From Rhodospirillales bacterium (GTDB lineage Bacteria > Pseudomonadota > Gammaproteobacteria > Steroidobacterales > Rariloculaceae), in the NCBI GenBank assembly GCA_024640665.1, contig JAHEEO010000009.1:1-24154 (forward strand): a stretch of DNA of 24,154 bases, written 5' to 3'. Shown piece by piece: positions 15,942 through 23,595 of this stretch. The position numbers and the translations under genes were made by a program. Below the pieces are notes generated by a model. It had not been told where the DNA came from and searched no databases. It worked only from the letters and a program-made list of their open reading frames with translations. Position 1 is the first letter of the stretch. Every line of letters begins with the position of its first letter.

Positions 15942-15959
15942 TGAGTGAGTGCTCACTCA
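15942..15959. promoter_or_regulatory. Palindromic TetR operator between the ABC operon and the sulfotransferase
   Basis: TGAGTGAG-TG-CTCACTCA is a perfect inverted repeat with 8-bp arms and a 2-base centre. On the minus strand it is followed at once by TATAGT, a likely -10 box (15936-15941), and overlaps TTGTGA, a possible -35. Repressor bound here would block the regulator and exporter promoter. It also lies 52 bases before the sulfotransferase start, so both directions may be controlled. Confidence 0.75.
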
Positions 15960-16011
15960 CAACTACTTTACTTGAATGAGCGCGCTGCGTTCAACGAATA
16001 GAGAAGTTGCC

Positions 16012-17040
16012 ATGACGACATCCTCGCTACCAGTGCTCGATCGACGCGTTTCGAAACTGGGCATTTTTCTGATTTCGATATTGTTTTACGGCGTGTTCGT
16101 GCCGCTCAATTGGGCCCTGACGAAACTGGGTTTTGGTTCTATGCTCGTGAAGCTCATGAGTCGGGCCCAAAGGGGCCGTGGATTCGACAAAGTCTTTGAA
16201 GGCTACGAGCCGACAGCCCATGATGTATTTGTCAGCACGTTTGCTAAGAGCGGCACCAACTGGATGATGCAGATAGCCCATCAAACCGCTTTCCGCGGGG
16301 CAGCAGAATACGCCCATATCCATGACGTAATTTGCTGGCCAGATATGACTTCAAAGCGTGCCCAGAAGATGGCGATTCCGTTGGTCGACAAAAGGGTTCA
16401 GGAGGCATCGCCAACAGGATTGCGTGTAATTAAGACGCATTTGTCGGCTCACTATGTTCCTTACAGCGACCAAGCCCGCTACTTGGTCGTCATACGCGAT
16501 CCCAAGGAAGTATTTGTGTCGAGCTACTTTTTCGCTGGCGGGGCAGCCGGCCCGTTGATGCCAAAGCCCGATGTCTGGTTCAAGCTATTTTTGACGAGCG
16601 CATTTCCACTGAATTTCGGCAACACATGGGCGGAACACACCGCGAGTTATTGGGCGCTCAAAGACAAACCGAACGTGCTCGTACTGCTATTTCGAGATAT
16701 GAAGAAAGATTTGCCGGGCGCGGTGCAAAAAGTCGCTGATGTTCTTGGCGTGGACTTGTCCAGCGTGGAATTGAATGCCGTGATTCAAAAAAGCACCTTT
16801 GCATACATGAGCGGCATCGAAGATAAGTTCACGCCCATGCCGAAAGGCACACTGCCCTGGGGCGATGGCCTTAAGATGATGCGCCAGGGTAAATCGGGTA
16901 GTTCGAATGAAATGCTCAATCTGACGCAGCAAAAGAAAATCGATGAGCACTTCCAGGCGGAGCTCGACAGGCTAGGCTCTGACTTTCCGTATAGGGACTT
17001 GTTCGCGCTCAAAGAATCTCAATCCAATTCAGTGAGCTGA
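16012..17040 (+). CDS. Sulfotransferase domain protein, apparently membrane-anchored
   Basis: This 342-residue PAPS-dependent sulfotransferase transfers sulfate to a hydroxyl or amine acceptor. Seen motifs are the 5'-phosphosulfate loop FAKSGTNWM (residues 77-85), the catalytic-base segment IKTHLSAH (H143), the 3'-phosphate motif VIRDPKEVFVSSY (R162 onward), a TFAYM segment and the C-terminal RQGKSGSSNEM, a variant of the usual RKGxxGDW. A hydrophobic stretch at residues 16-36 (LGIFLISILFYGVFVPLNWAL) precedes the catalytic domain and suggests a membrane anchor, uncommon for bacterial members with this soluble-type core. ATG 16012 has GAGAAG upstream; ATG 15976 lacks one. It is divergent from the TetR/ABC operon across the operator, and its 3' end overlaps the EmrB-like gene by 12 bases. 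The acceptor is unknown. Confidence 0.9.
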   Translation: MTTSSLPVLDRRVSKLGIFLISILFYGVFVPLNWALTKLGFGSMLVKLMSRAQRGRGFDKVFEGYEPTAHDVFVSTFAKSGTNWMMQIAHQTAFRGAAEYAHIHDVICWPDMTSKRAQKMAIPLVDKRVQEASPTGLRVIKTHLSAHYVPYSDQARYLVVIRDPKEVFVSSYFFAGGAAGPLMPKPDVWFKLFLTSAFPLNFGNTWAEHTASYWALKDKPNVLVLLFRDMKKDLPGAVQKVADVLGVDLSSVELNAVIQKSTFAYMSGIEDKFTPMPKGTLPWGDGLKMMRQGKSGSSNEMLNLTQQKKIDEHFQAELDRLGSDFPYRDLFALKESQSNSVS

Positions 17041-18540
17041 GCGGCCAGGTGCACGTAATAGCAGCACCAGCGGAAGTGCGGCGAGTGTTAAATACATCAT
17101 CAATCGGAAATCGTTCAGGTACGCCACCATCACTGCTTGGCGAGTGACTTCTCCATTGAGTGCCGCAACGCCTGTCTGCGTTGTCCAATCCCATATCTGC
17201 GGCAGAACTGAAGTCTGCATTCCCGCGCGAAACATGCCCAAGACATTGCCCAGTTCTGCGTGGCTCGTCTGCGTTTGGTGTCCAAGTACCGTAATGACAA
17301 CTGAAATGCCGATACTGCTGCCGATATTGCGAATGAGGCTAAACATTGCCGTGCCTTCATTACGATATCTTGGTTCGAGGGTTGAGAACGAGACAGTGCT
17401 TAGTGGCACAAAGAGAAACCCGAGGCCGACGCCTTGCAAGACGCCTGTGTAGATAACTGGCCAGATGCCCACATTGAGCGAGAAGTTCGCCATCTGCCAA
17501 AGTGACAAGGCCATGAGCACGAAGCCAAAAAGCAGCAGCGCTCGCGTGTCGAACCGGCCGATTAATCGGCCTACGACAAACATGGCGACCATCGTTCCCA
17601 CGCCGCGGGGTGCTAACAGCAAGCCTGCAGTTATCACGGGATACCCGAGCAGGTTTTGCAGAAACGGGGGCATCAATGCGAGCGTCGAGAACAGCATGAC
17701 ACCCATCATCAACATGAGAAAGAGTCCGGTGGAAAAGTTGCGGTCCTTAAAAAGCCCCGGCTCTATGAACGGTCTTTCCGCCGTGACCATATGCACCAGG
17801 AACATGTATAAGGCGAGTCCGGAGGCGACCATCGAAACGATGATGGTGCGGGATGAAAACCAGTCGAGTGACTCGCCGCGATCTAGCACGAGCTGCAGGC
17901 AACCAATGCTGAGGCTCAATAACGCGAAGCCGAAAAAGTCGAAGCGACGACTCTTATCTCGCGGCGTCTCGGTCAGGAATGCCATCGTGCCGAGCAACGC
18001 GAGTGCTCCAATCGGCAGATTGATGTAGAACGCCCATCGCCAACTGTAGTACTCAGTAAGATATCCGCCAATCGTGGGCCCAAGAATCGGACCGATCATA
18101 ACGCCCATGCCCCACAGGGCCATTGCCGAACCATGCTTCTCACGAGGATAAGTGTCGAGCAGCACAGCTTGCGACAGTGGCACCAGTGCTGCACCGGCTG
18201 CGCCTTGAATTAATCGGTAAATCACCATTTCTTCGAGTGAGGTAGCTGAGCCACACAATATGGAAGCGAGCGTGAAGGCTGCCATGCTGTAAAGCATAAG
18301 TTGCTTCCGACCGTAGCGGGCAGCGAGCACGCCTGTAAGGGGCGTGGCAATGGCCGCGGCCACGATGTACGAGGTTAATACCCACGAAATCTGATCCTGG
18401 CTTGCAGACATGGCGCCCTGCATGTGCGGCAGCGCTACATTGACGATCGTCATGTCGATGACCTGCATGATCGTCGCGAGCATGATCGAAGTCGTGATAA
18501 GGCCACGCTTTAAAGGTGAGTCAAACGCGGAGTTTGGCAT
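17029..18540 (-). CDS. EmrB/QacA-type MFS drug exporter (DHA2, 14 helices)
   Basis: This 503-residue proton-driven exporter has about 14 membrane helices. Typical DHA2 features are IDMTIVNVALPHMQGAMSAS in helix 1, WVLTSYIVAAAIATPLTGVLAARYGRK (motif A region) and GPILGPTIGGYLTEYYSWRWAFYINLPIG (motif C region). It follows the EmrA-like gene by two bases with no strong ribosome site of its own, so translation is probably coupled. With an outer-membrane TolC-type channel encoded elsewhere, the pair would pump hydrophobic compounds out across both membranes. The C-terminus overlaps the convergent sulfotransferase gene by 12 bases. The specific substrate is unknown; family members export uncouplers, detergents or phenolics. 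Confidence 0.94.
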   Translation of the reverse strand: MPNSAFDSPLKRGLITTSIMLATIMQVIDMTIVNVALPHMQGAMSASQDQISWVLTSYIVAAAIATPLTGVLAARYGRKQLMLYSMAAFTLASILCGSATSLEEMVIYRLIQGAAGAALVPLSQAVLLDTYPREKHGSAMALWGMGVMIGPILGPTIGGYLTEYYSWRWAFYINLPIGALALLGTMAFLTETPRDKSRRFDFFGFALLSLSIGCLQLVLDRGESLDWFSSRTIIVSMVASGLALYMFLVHMVTAERPFIEPGLFKDRNFSTGLFLMLMMGVMLFSTLALMPPFLQNLLGYPVITAGLLLAPRGVGTMVAMFVVGRLIGRFDTRALLLFGFVLMALSLWQMANFSLNVGIWPVIYTGVLQGVGLGFLFVPLSTVSFSTLEPRYRNEGTAMFSLIRNIGSSIGISVVITVLGHQTQTSHAELGNVLGMFRAGMQTSVLPQIWDWTTQTGVAALNGEVTRQAVMVAYLNDFRLMMYLTLAALPLVLLLRAPGRSAH

Positions 18541-18542
18541 GC

Positions 18543-19703
18543 TCAGTCGGGCTGGGCGGCAGCGGTCGAATCCGACCTTTGAAATTTGCGCATGAAACCT
18601 AATATCGGCGGTACCGTCCGTGCAAAGCCCGTATCTATTTCTACTATCGCGCTCATTCCGGCACGCAGTGGCGGGTCGCCGGCATCGGCAGCAATGCTTA
18701 TGCGCACGGGAATACGCTGCGCAACCTTCACCCAGTTGCCGGATGCATTCTGTGCAGGAATAACGGAAAACTCAGAGCCGGTGGCCTGGCTGATGCTCTC
18801 GACCTTGCCGCGCCATTCTTGATCGGGGTAGGTATCTATGTGCACGACAACCGGCTGTCCGGGTTCGACATTCGTGAGTTTCGTTTCCTTGTAGTTTGCT
18901 TCGATCCAGGTGTCATGATCCGAGATGACACTCATAACCGGGTTTCCTGGCGCGATGTAACGCCCAATGAGCGGCACACGGGTTGCGATGCCGTCAAACG
19001 GCGCGCGGACGATTGTGTGCTCGAGATTCAACTTTGCATCTTTCAGCATGGAGCGGGCCGTGCGATAGGCCGCATGCCCTTCGAATTCAGTACCAAGTTG
19101 GCCGCCTAGCTGCGCGCGCAGCTGTGCGAGAGACTGTTCGATGATTGGAATCTGTTGCACTGCGATATCAAGCTCATGGCGTGAGCGATCCAGGTCAATA
19201 TCTGAACCGAGGCCTCGTTCAGACAGAGATTGCTCTCGCGCGACTTCGCGTTCTGCGAACGCGACATTCGTATGTGCAAGTTTGAGCTCTTCAAGGCCGC
19301 GCTGATAGGAGGCCTGCAATCCAGCGATGAAGGCCTGAACCGCTTCAATTTGTGATTCAGCGCGTTCGACAGCAACGCGATGGCTGCGGTCGTCAATCTT
19401 GAAAAGCACATCTCCGGCTTGGACGCGTTGGTTCTCTTTAACAGCGACCTCTGTGATTGCGCCGGCTACTTCGACGCTCAGGATGACAGTATTCGCCTTT
19501 ACGTAAGCATTATCTGTCTCGGCATAGCGGCCCGTGTTCATATAGATGTAGGCGCCGCCAACAAAGACGAGCAGCGGCCCGAGTGCGAGCCATAACAGGC
19601 GTGTCAAACGTCGCCGCATTGCCGTTGGCGCGGCTTTGACAGGCGCGGCAGGCTGGCCACTAGCGGGTTTGCTGGCGCTTGGATTTTCGCTGCTTTCTGA
19701 CAT
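18543..19703 (-). CDS. EmrA/HlyD-type membrane fusion protein
   Basis: This 386-residue periplasmic adaptor has a cytoplasmic N-terminus of about 32 residues rich in Ser, Pro and Ala. One membrane helix follows (LLWLALGPLLVFVGGAYIYM), then the EmrA motif RYAETDNAYVKANTV. The first half of the lipoyl domain (VAGAITEVAVKENQRVQAGDVLFKID), a coiled-coil hairpin (about 100-200), the second lipoyl half (HTIVRAPFDGIATRVPLIGRYIAPGNPV) and a beta-barrel region come after it. It links the inner-membrane EmrB-like pump to an outer channel. The start overlaps the MarR gene by 44 bases. ATG 19619 would avoid the overlap but would cut the cytoplasmic tail; the longer form is kept because AAGG precedes it. 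Confidence 0.93.
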   Translation of the reverse strand: MSESSENPSASKPASGQPAAPVKAAPTAMRRRLTRLLWLALGPLLVFVGGAYIYMNTGRYAETDNAYVKANTVILSVEVAGAITEVAVKENQRVQAGDVLFKIDDRSHRVAVERAESQIEAVQAFIAGLQASYQRGLEELKLAHTNVAFAEREVAREQSLSERGLGSDIDLDRSRHELDIAVQQIPIIEQSLAQLRAQLGGQLGTEFEGHAAYRTARSMLKDAKLNLEHTIVRAPFDGIATRVPLIGRYIAPGNPVMSVISDHDTWIEANYKETKLTNVEPGQPVVVHIDTYPDQEWRGKVESISQATGSEFSVIPAQNASGNWVKVAQRIPVRISIAADAGDPPLRAGMSAIVEIDTGFARTVPPILGFMRKFQRSDSTAAAQPD

Positions 19704-20181
19704 CTGGAATCGCCTTTGGGTTCAAATTCAATGCTGCCGCCGCGTCGGCGTCGGCCAGGTTTTGTTTCATCAAAGTAAGCGCGTTCTCGAGTTCTACTTG
19801 GGTCTTACGCGGTACGCCGCCGAGTAAATTCTGCATGGCCTCGTCGGCATGTGCATGCATTTCGTCGAGGACGGGTTGCGCCTTATCAGTAAGAAAGAGC
19901 AGCGACACTCGGCGATCGGCAGCATCGGCTTTTCGCTTAACCCAGCCTGCTGCTTGCATGCGGTCGATCAGACGACCCAATGTGATCGGTTTTACTTCGA
20001 GTCGTTCGGCGAGAGTCGCTTGGTTGATACCTTCTTCGCGGGCTAAATGAATAATTGCACGCCACTGCGCTTGTGTCAGCTTGAGTGCTTTTACTCGGCG
20101 GTCAAAATCTCGGCGTAGCAGGCGCGATACGTCCGCTAACAGATAGGCAATAGTATGTTCGGATTGTGTAGTGGCGGGCAT
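19660..20181 (-). CDS. MarR family transcriptional regulator
   Basis: This 173-residue winged-helix repressor contains LTQAQWRAIIHLAREEGINQATLAERLEVKPITLGRLIDRMQAAGWVKRKADAADRRVSLLFLTDKA. It shows the helix-turn-helix, recognition helix and the wing with DxRDRRV-like ADAADRRV. The basic tail (RKQRKSKRQQTR) runs into the EmrA-like gene by overlap. As the first gene of the operon it most likely represses itself and the efflux genes and is released by small aromatic ligands, the common pattern for MarR/EmrR. The promoter just upstream is strong and lies under a palindrome, which fits autoregulation. Start ATG 20181. Confidence 0.93.
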   Translation of the reverse strand: MPATTQSEHTIAYLLADVSRLLRRDFDRRVKALKLTQAQWRAIIHLAREEGINQATLAERLEVKPITLGRLIDRMQAAGWVKRKADAADRRVSLLFLTDKAQPVLDEMHAHADEAMQNLLGGVPRKTQVELENALTLMKQNLADADAAAALNLNPKAIPDVRKQRKSKRQQTR

Positions 20182-20208
20182 AATCGAGCGGCACTGGATA
20201 ATTATTAA

Positions 20209-20229
20209 GCATGCTTATAATAAGCATGC
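20209..20229. promoter_or_regulatory. 21-bp palindromic MarR operator
   Basis: The arms GCATGCTTAT (20209-20218) and ATAAGCATGC (20220-20229) form a perfect inverted repeat around one central base. It covers the -10 box and start region of the MarR operon promoter, the classical position for repression. Confidence 0.75.
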
Positions 20230-20246
20230 ATGCCACATATTGGCAA
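20217..20246 (-). promoter_or_regulatory. Sigma70-type promoter of the MarR-EmrAB-like operon
   Basis: The -35 is TTGCCA (20241-20246, five of six consensus bases), the spacer is 18 bases and the -10 is TATTAT (20217-20222, five of six). Transcription would start near 20210, about 30 bases before the MarR ATG. The -10 lies inside the palindrome. Confidence 0.65.
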
Positions 20247-20405
20247 CGGGATGCGGCGAATCACCGCACTGTGGCATATGCGCAAGAATGCATCACGTTC
20301 TCAATAGCGGTCGCGCAATGAAGCGCAGACGAGTTTATCGATTCGCGAACCTTCGGTGGATCAATCATTCCGCCGAAGAAATCCGACGGCATTCCACATG
20401 TGCGC

Positions 20406-20411
20406 TAGAAT
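20406..20411 (+). promoter_or_regulatory. Possible -10 box of the amidohydrolase gene
   Basis: TAGAAT, one mismatch from consensus, ends 30 bases before the ATG. Only a weak -35 (CCGACG, 20383-20388) lies at 17-base spacing. Between the MarR promoter and this point (about 20247-20405) I see nothing else definite. Confidence 0.3.
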
Positions 20412-20441
20412 CTGGGTCATCGTAGATTAGAGGGCAAGGCC

Positions 20442-21620
20442 ATGACAGACCGGCGTCAACTCCTCGGTGCCACTGCTGGAATACTGCTTTTCGGTGGCAC
20501 GCCGAGTGCGCGTGCGCAAAGCTATGACTTAATTGTCAGAGGTGGGCGCGTCATCGATCCCTCGGTCGGTCTGAATGCAGTGCGCGATGTCGGCATTATC
20601 GCTGGACGAATCGCTGCGATCGATACGCGCATTGCCGGTGATGCGTCGGAGGTGCTCGATGCGAGCGGCAAGATCGTAATGCCTGGATTGATTGACATTC
20701 ACACGCATGCGGGCCGTAACCGCGAAGCACCGCTGGCGGCGCTCCGAGACGGTCTGACGGGGCTCATCGACGCCGGTTCAGGGGGTGCCGATACCATCGA
20801 TTCGGTTACCGACGTGCTACGCAATGCGCCGCAAAGGTGCCGCGCACTGCTCAGTATCATGCGCGGCGGCATCGTGCCCGGAGAACAGCCGTCCTTCGCC
20901 GACGCCAACGTGGATCTTGCCCGCGGCGCGATCGCGCGCCATGCTGACATCGTGGTTGGGGTCAAGCTCCGGATTTCCGATAACCTCATCGGCGATCGCG
21001 ACCTCGAATTGCTGCGTCGAGCACAGGCCGCTGTTGCGCCTTCCGGCCTGCCGGTCATGGTGCATATTGGACAGTCGTATTCGCCGCTGCGCGCGGTTCT
21101 TCCATTGCTCAAACACGGTGACGTGGTAACGCACATGTATGCACCCGCGCCGAACAGTATTTTCGACGACCGCGGGCGGCTCTTTCCGGATGTTTTGGCC
21201 GCCCGGCGCCGCGGCGTTGTCTTCGACTTCGGACATGGCGTGACTGGTCATTTCGATTGGGACATGGTCGCGCGCGCAACAGAGCAGGGTTTTTGGCCCG
21301 ATACGATATCTACAGATTGGAATATCAATTCGCGCAATACAATTGTTACAGATTTTCCAAACGTCATGTCCAAACTTCTGATGGTAGGCATGCCGCTTAC
21401 CGATGTCATTGCAGCCGCAACCCGCAATCCGGCGCGCGCATTCCCCGCATTTGCAGATGGCGGCACGTTGAACATTGGTGCGCCCGCGGACATCGCAATC
21501 CTGGAGCTGCGCGAAGGCCGGTTTGAATTCGTCGACAACTATGGCGGCACAAAGATCGGGCGACAGCGGCTCTTTCCGTTCGCGACGGTGTTAAGTGGTA
21601 AGCGAGTGCCGCGCGCCTAG
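20442..21620 (+). CDS. Tat-exported amidohydrolase/deacetylase family metallohydrolase
   Basis: This 392-residue enzyme begins MTDRRQLLGATAGILLFGGTPSARAQ, a twin-arginine signal cut near ARA-Q. The catalytic fold is an amidohydrolase barrel of the dihydroorotase-like EF_0837/AHA_3915 kind. Visible are VRGGRVIDPS, the metal-binding D85-I-H87-T-H89, the likely carboxylated K175 in VGVKLRIS, H208 (VMVHIG), H231 (VTHMY), D292 (STDWN) and the closing NIGAPADIAILEL. All metal ligands are present, so it should be active. Members of this family hydrolyse cyclic or N-acyl amides; the substrate here is unknown. Most relatives are cytoplasmic, so Tat export to the periplasm is notable. An AGAGGG site precedes ATG 20442. 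It stands alone, divergent from MarR and convergent with the DUF2237 gene. Confidence 0.9.
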   Translation: MTDRRQLLGATAGILLFGGTPSARAQSYDLIVRGGRVIDPSVGLNAVRDVGIIAGRIAAIDTRIAGDASEVLDASGKIVMPGLIDIHTHAGRNREAPLAALRDGLTGLIDAGSGGADTIDSVTDVLRNAPQRCRALLSIMRGGIVPGEQPSFADANVDLARGAIARHADIVVGVKLRISDNLIGDRDLELLRRAQAAVAPSGLPVMVHIGQSYSPLRAVLPLLKHGDVVTHMYAPAPNSIFDDRGRLFPDVLAARRRGVVFDFGHGVTGHFDWDMVARATEQGFWPDTISTDWNINSRNTIVTDFPNVMSKLLMVGMPLTDVIAAATRNPARAFPAFADGGTLNIGAPADIAILELREGRFEFVDNYGGTKIGRQRLFPFATVLSGKRVPRA

Positions 21621-21703
21621 AGTGCAGCAGGTTTATACTCCGCTGGCACGTTGGCAATTCGATGACGACTGTCTAATTCGCTGGCGGGTGGGAGACCTGG
21701 CTT

Positions 21704-22075
21704 CTAGTTCAGGTCGGCGGCGTATTCTCGAAGCAGCTGAAGTGGCACGATCTCTAAAGCGCGTTTGTGCGTTCCGCGCAGAAATACACGCGGAGCCATG
21801 CCGTTTTGTTGCGCCTCAAGCCAACGCGCAGCGCAAAGGCACCATCTATCTCCGGCCTTGAGGCCGGCAAAGCCAAACTCGGGACGCGGTGTCGATAGAT
21901 CGTTGCCACGAAATCGCGAAAACTCCAGGAATTCCTTGGTCAATTGTACGCATACCGTATGCGAACCGACGTCCGTGTCGTCCGTATTGCAACACCCATC
22001 TCGAAAGTAGCCCGTGACGGGGTCATCACAGCAAGTGTCCAACGTGTCATCAAAAACATTTAGGGATGCATGCAT
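21704..22075 (-). CDS. DUF2237 family protein
   Basis: This 123-residue soluble protein matches DUF2237 (COG3651) over its length: LNVFDDTLDTCCDDPVTGYFRDGCCNT, DVGSHTVCVQLTKEFLEFSRFRGNDLSTPRPEFGFAGLKAGDRWCLCAARWLEA, GMAPRVFLRGTHKRALEIVPLQLLREYA. It has several conserved cysteines (a CC pair near 15-16, another near 28-29, and CLC) that may bind metal. The function of the family is not established. I start at ATG 22075 because the family begins a few residues before NVF. The frame stays open to 22144 but the extra 23 residues do not resemble the family. The end faces the amidohydrolase across 83 bases in which I see no gene. Confidence 0.88.
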   Translation of the reverse strand: MHASLNVFDDTLDTCCDDPVTGYFRDGCCNTDDTDVGSHTVCVQLTKEFLEFSRFRGNDLSTPRPEFGFAGLKAGDRWCLCAARWLEAQQNGMAPRVFLRGTHKRALEIVPLQLLREYAADLN

Positions 22076-22269
22076 GCTTGAGTCCGAATTCGCTCGAAGG
22101 TAGTGCGCAAGTTTATAGCAAATTGAGTATTTCATCGATTTCAACAGCCGATCGTCCGTTGAGCTGCAGAAAAAACGGGTTCTGTATAGCCAACATTTTC
22201 TATTGGTGTTCCAGCGACCATTTACGTCGTTCCGCGGTAGCCTGGTGCATGCACCGCACGTGCGCCGGT
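22076..22269. other. Short intergenic region with a 12-bp palindrome
   Basis: No convincing gene lies in these 194 bases between the DUF1552 copy 2 stop and the DUF2237 start. GGTGCATGCACC (22244-22255) is a perfect palindrome close to the DUF1552 end. A TATAAA near 22108-22113 on the minus strand might be the -10 of the DUF2237 gene, but no good -35 pairs with it. Confidence 0.35.
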
Positions 22270-23595
22270 CTATATCTCTAACGCACCGGTGCTGTCGCCA
22301 AAGCTATCTTGCTCAATCCCGAGTTTATGCAGCATGGCCAATAACAGGTTCGACATGGTTGTGTCCGCAGCGTGGCGCAAATGACGTCCGCCCTCAAGCG
22401 CGCCACCGGCACGGCCAGCGAGTACGACAGGCAACGGTCCGTGGTTGTGCTCATTGCCGTCGCTCATTCCGCTGCCATAGAGGATCAACGAATTGTCCAG
22501 CAAGCTGCCTTCGCCATCCGGCAGAGCATCAAGCTTAGTCAGGAGATACGCGAGTAGTTCGACATGGTATCGATTCAGCACTGCGAACTTGGCCTTGTTT
22601 TCTTCAAGATTCGAATGGTGTGAAAGAATGTGAAAAGACTCGCGAATGCCGCTTGCCGGATACACGGTATTGCTCAGTTCAGACGCCAATTGGAATGTCG
22701 TTACGCGCGTAATGTCCGTCTGCCAAGCGAGCACTTGAAGATCCATCATGAGTTTGATGTGTGCTTCGATGTCTTCGGGAATGCCGGCGGGACGCTGGGG
22801 TACGTCGAGCGCGTCGGCAGTTCGAGCGCCGGCCTTTTCGATACGCCGCTCGATTTCGCGCACGTCTGTTAAGAAAAGATCGAGGCGTGCGCGATCGTCG
22901 CTCGGCAGCGATCGATTCAGCGTTGCTATTTGATCGGTTACCGCATCCAAAAGGCTCAATGCCTGGCGCCGGCGGGCCAGTCGTTCTTCATTCGTGCTGC
23001 CGTCACCAAATAGGCGCTCGAAAACTACTTGCGGGTTGTTTTCCATTGGTAAAGGAGAGGTCGGGCTTTGCCACGAGATGGTATTGCGGTAGGCGCAGCT
23101 CAAGCCGTCACCGCAACTCAAACTACCTTCGTTGATCATGAGCTCGAGAGAAGGCAATGGCGTGTCTTGTCCGATCTGTGTTGCGGCAACTTGGTCCGCT
23201 GTTACACCAAGACGTGCCTCAGCCCCGGCCTGCGCCATTGCGCCGCTCAAGAATACGGCTGATGATCGATTGTGGTGCGCCGTTGCTCCGCCGGGGCCAT
23301 AAGCCTGCGGATGAGTAAGATCGCTGATGATGTTTATCGAGTCGCGGAAAGGTTCGAGCGGCGCCAAGATCTCGGAGAACTCGAAGTCCGTACCGGAGCG
23401 CGTTGGCGTCCAACGTGACATCGTGGCGCCGTGGGGAATGTATATGAACCCGGTACGCACGCGTGTCGCAGCGTCGCTCTGGGCCCATACTCTGCCCGCC
23501 GGAATCATCGATTCCAATAATGGCAGTGCGAGCGCGGTGCCAGCGCCCCGCAGCAACATTCGGCGCGACAAGTGTTTTCCTGTCAGAATTCGCAC
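22270..23595 (-). CDS. DUF1552 family Tat-exported protein (copy 2)
   Basis: This 441-residue protein begins MRILTGKHLSRRMLLRGAGTALALPLLESMIPA, a Tat signal with SRRMLLRG. The DUF1552 body shows TGFIYIPHGATMSRWTPT, EFSEILAPLEPFRDSINIISDLTHP, HHNRSSAVFLSGA, DQVAATQIG, SCGDGLSCAYRNTISWQ, NPQVVFERLFGD, LLDNSLILYGSGMSDGNEHNH and TMSNLLLAMLHKLGIEQDSFGDSTGALEI. It aligns with copy 1 (9588-10922) throughout but is clearly diverged, so this is not a recent duplication. The GTG start overlaps the TAG stop of the DUF1592 gene by one base (TAGTG), with GAGAGG seven bases upstream. No cofactor site is known for the family. It is the distal gene of a second cytochrome/DUF1552 module. Confidence 0.93.
   Translation of the reverse strand: MRILTGKHLSRRMLLRGAGTALALPLLESMIPAGRVWAQSDAATRVRTGFIYIPHGATMSRWTPTRSGTDFEFSEILAPLEPFRDSINIISDLTHPQAYGPGGATAHHNRSSAVFLSGAMAQAGAEARLGVTADQVAATQIGQDTPLPSLELMINEGSLSCGDGLSCAYRNTISWQSPTSPLPMENNPQVVFERLFGDGSTNEERLARRRQALSLLDAVTDQIATLNRSLPSDDRARLDLFLTDVREIERRIEKAGARTADALDVPQRPAGIPEDIEAHIKLMMDLQVLAWQTDITRVTTFQLASELSNTVYPASGIRESFHILSHHSNLEENKAKFAVLNRYHVELLAYLLTKLDALPDGEGSLLDNSLILYGSGMSDGNEHNHGPLPVVLAGRAGGALEGGRHLRHAADTTMSNLLLAMLHKLGIEQDSFGDSTGALEI

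Noticed and set aside
17465..18028. Open frame of 187 codons on the plus strand inside the EmrB-like gene.
   Set aside because: The opposite strand encodes an unmistakable 14-helix transporter; this frame has Ser/Arg/Pro-rich composition typical of an antisense shadow.
22076..22144. 23-residue N-terminal extension of the DUF2237 protein.
   Set aside because: It does not resemble the family N-terminus and would leave an atypical leader; ATG 22075 fits the usual length.
22066..22281. Plus-strand open frame of 71 codons between the DUF2237 and DUF1552 genes.
   Set aside because: No ribosome site, no recognisable domain, and it runs into the DUF1552 coding region on the other strand.
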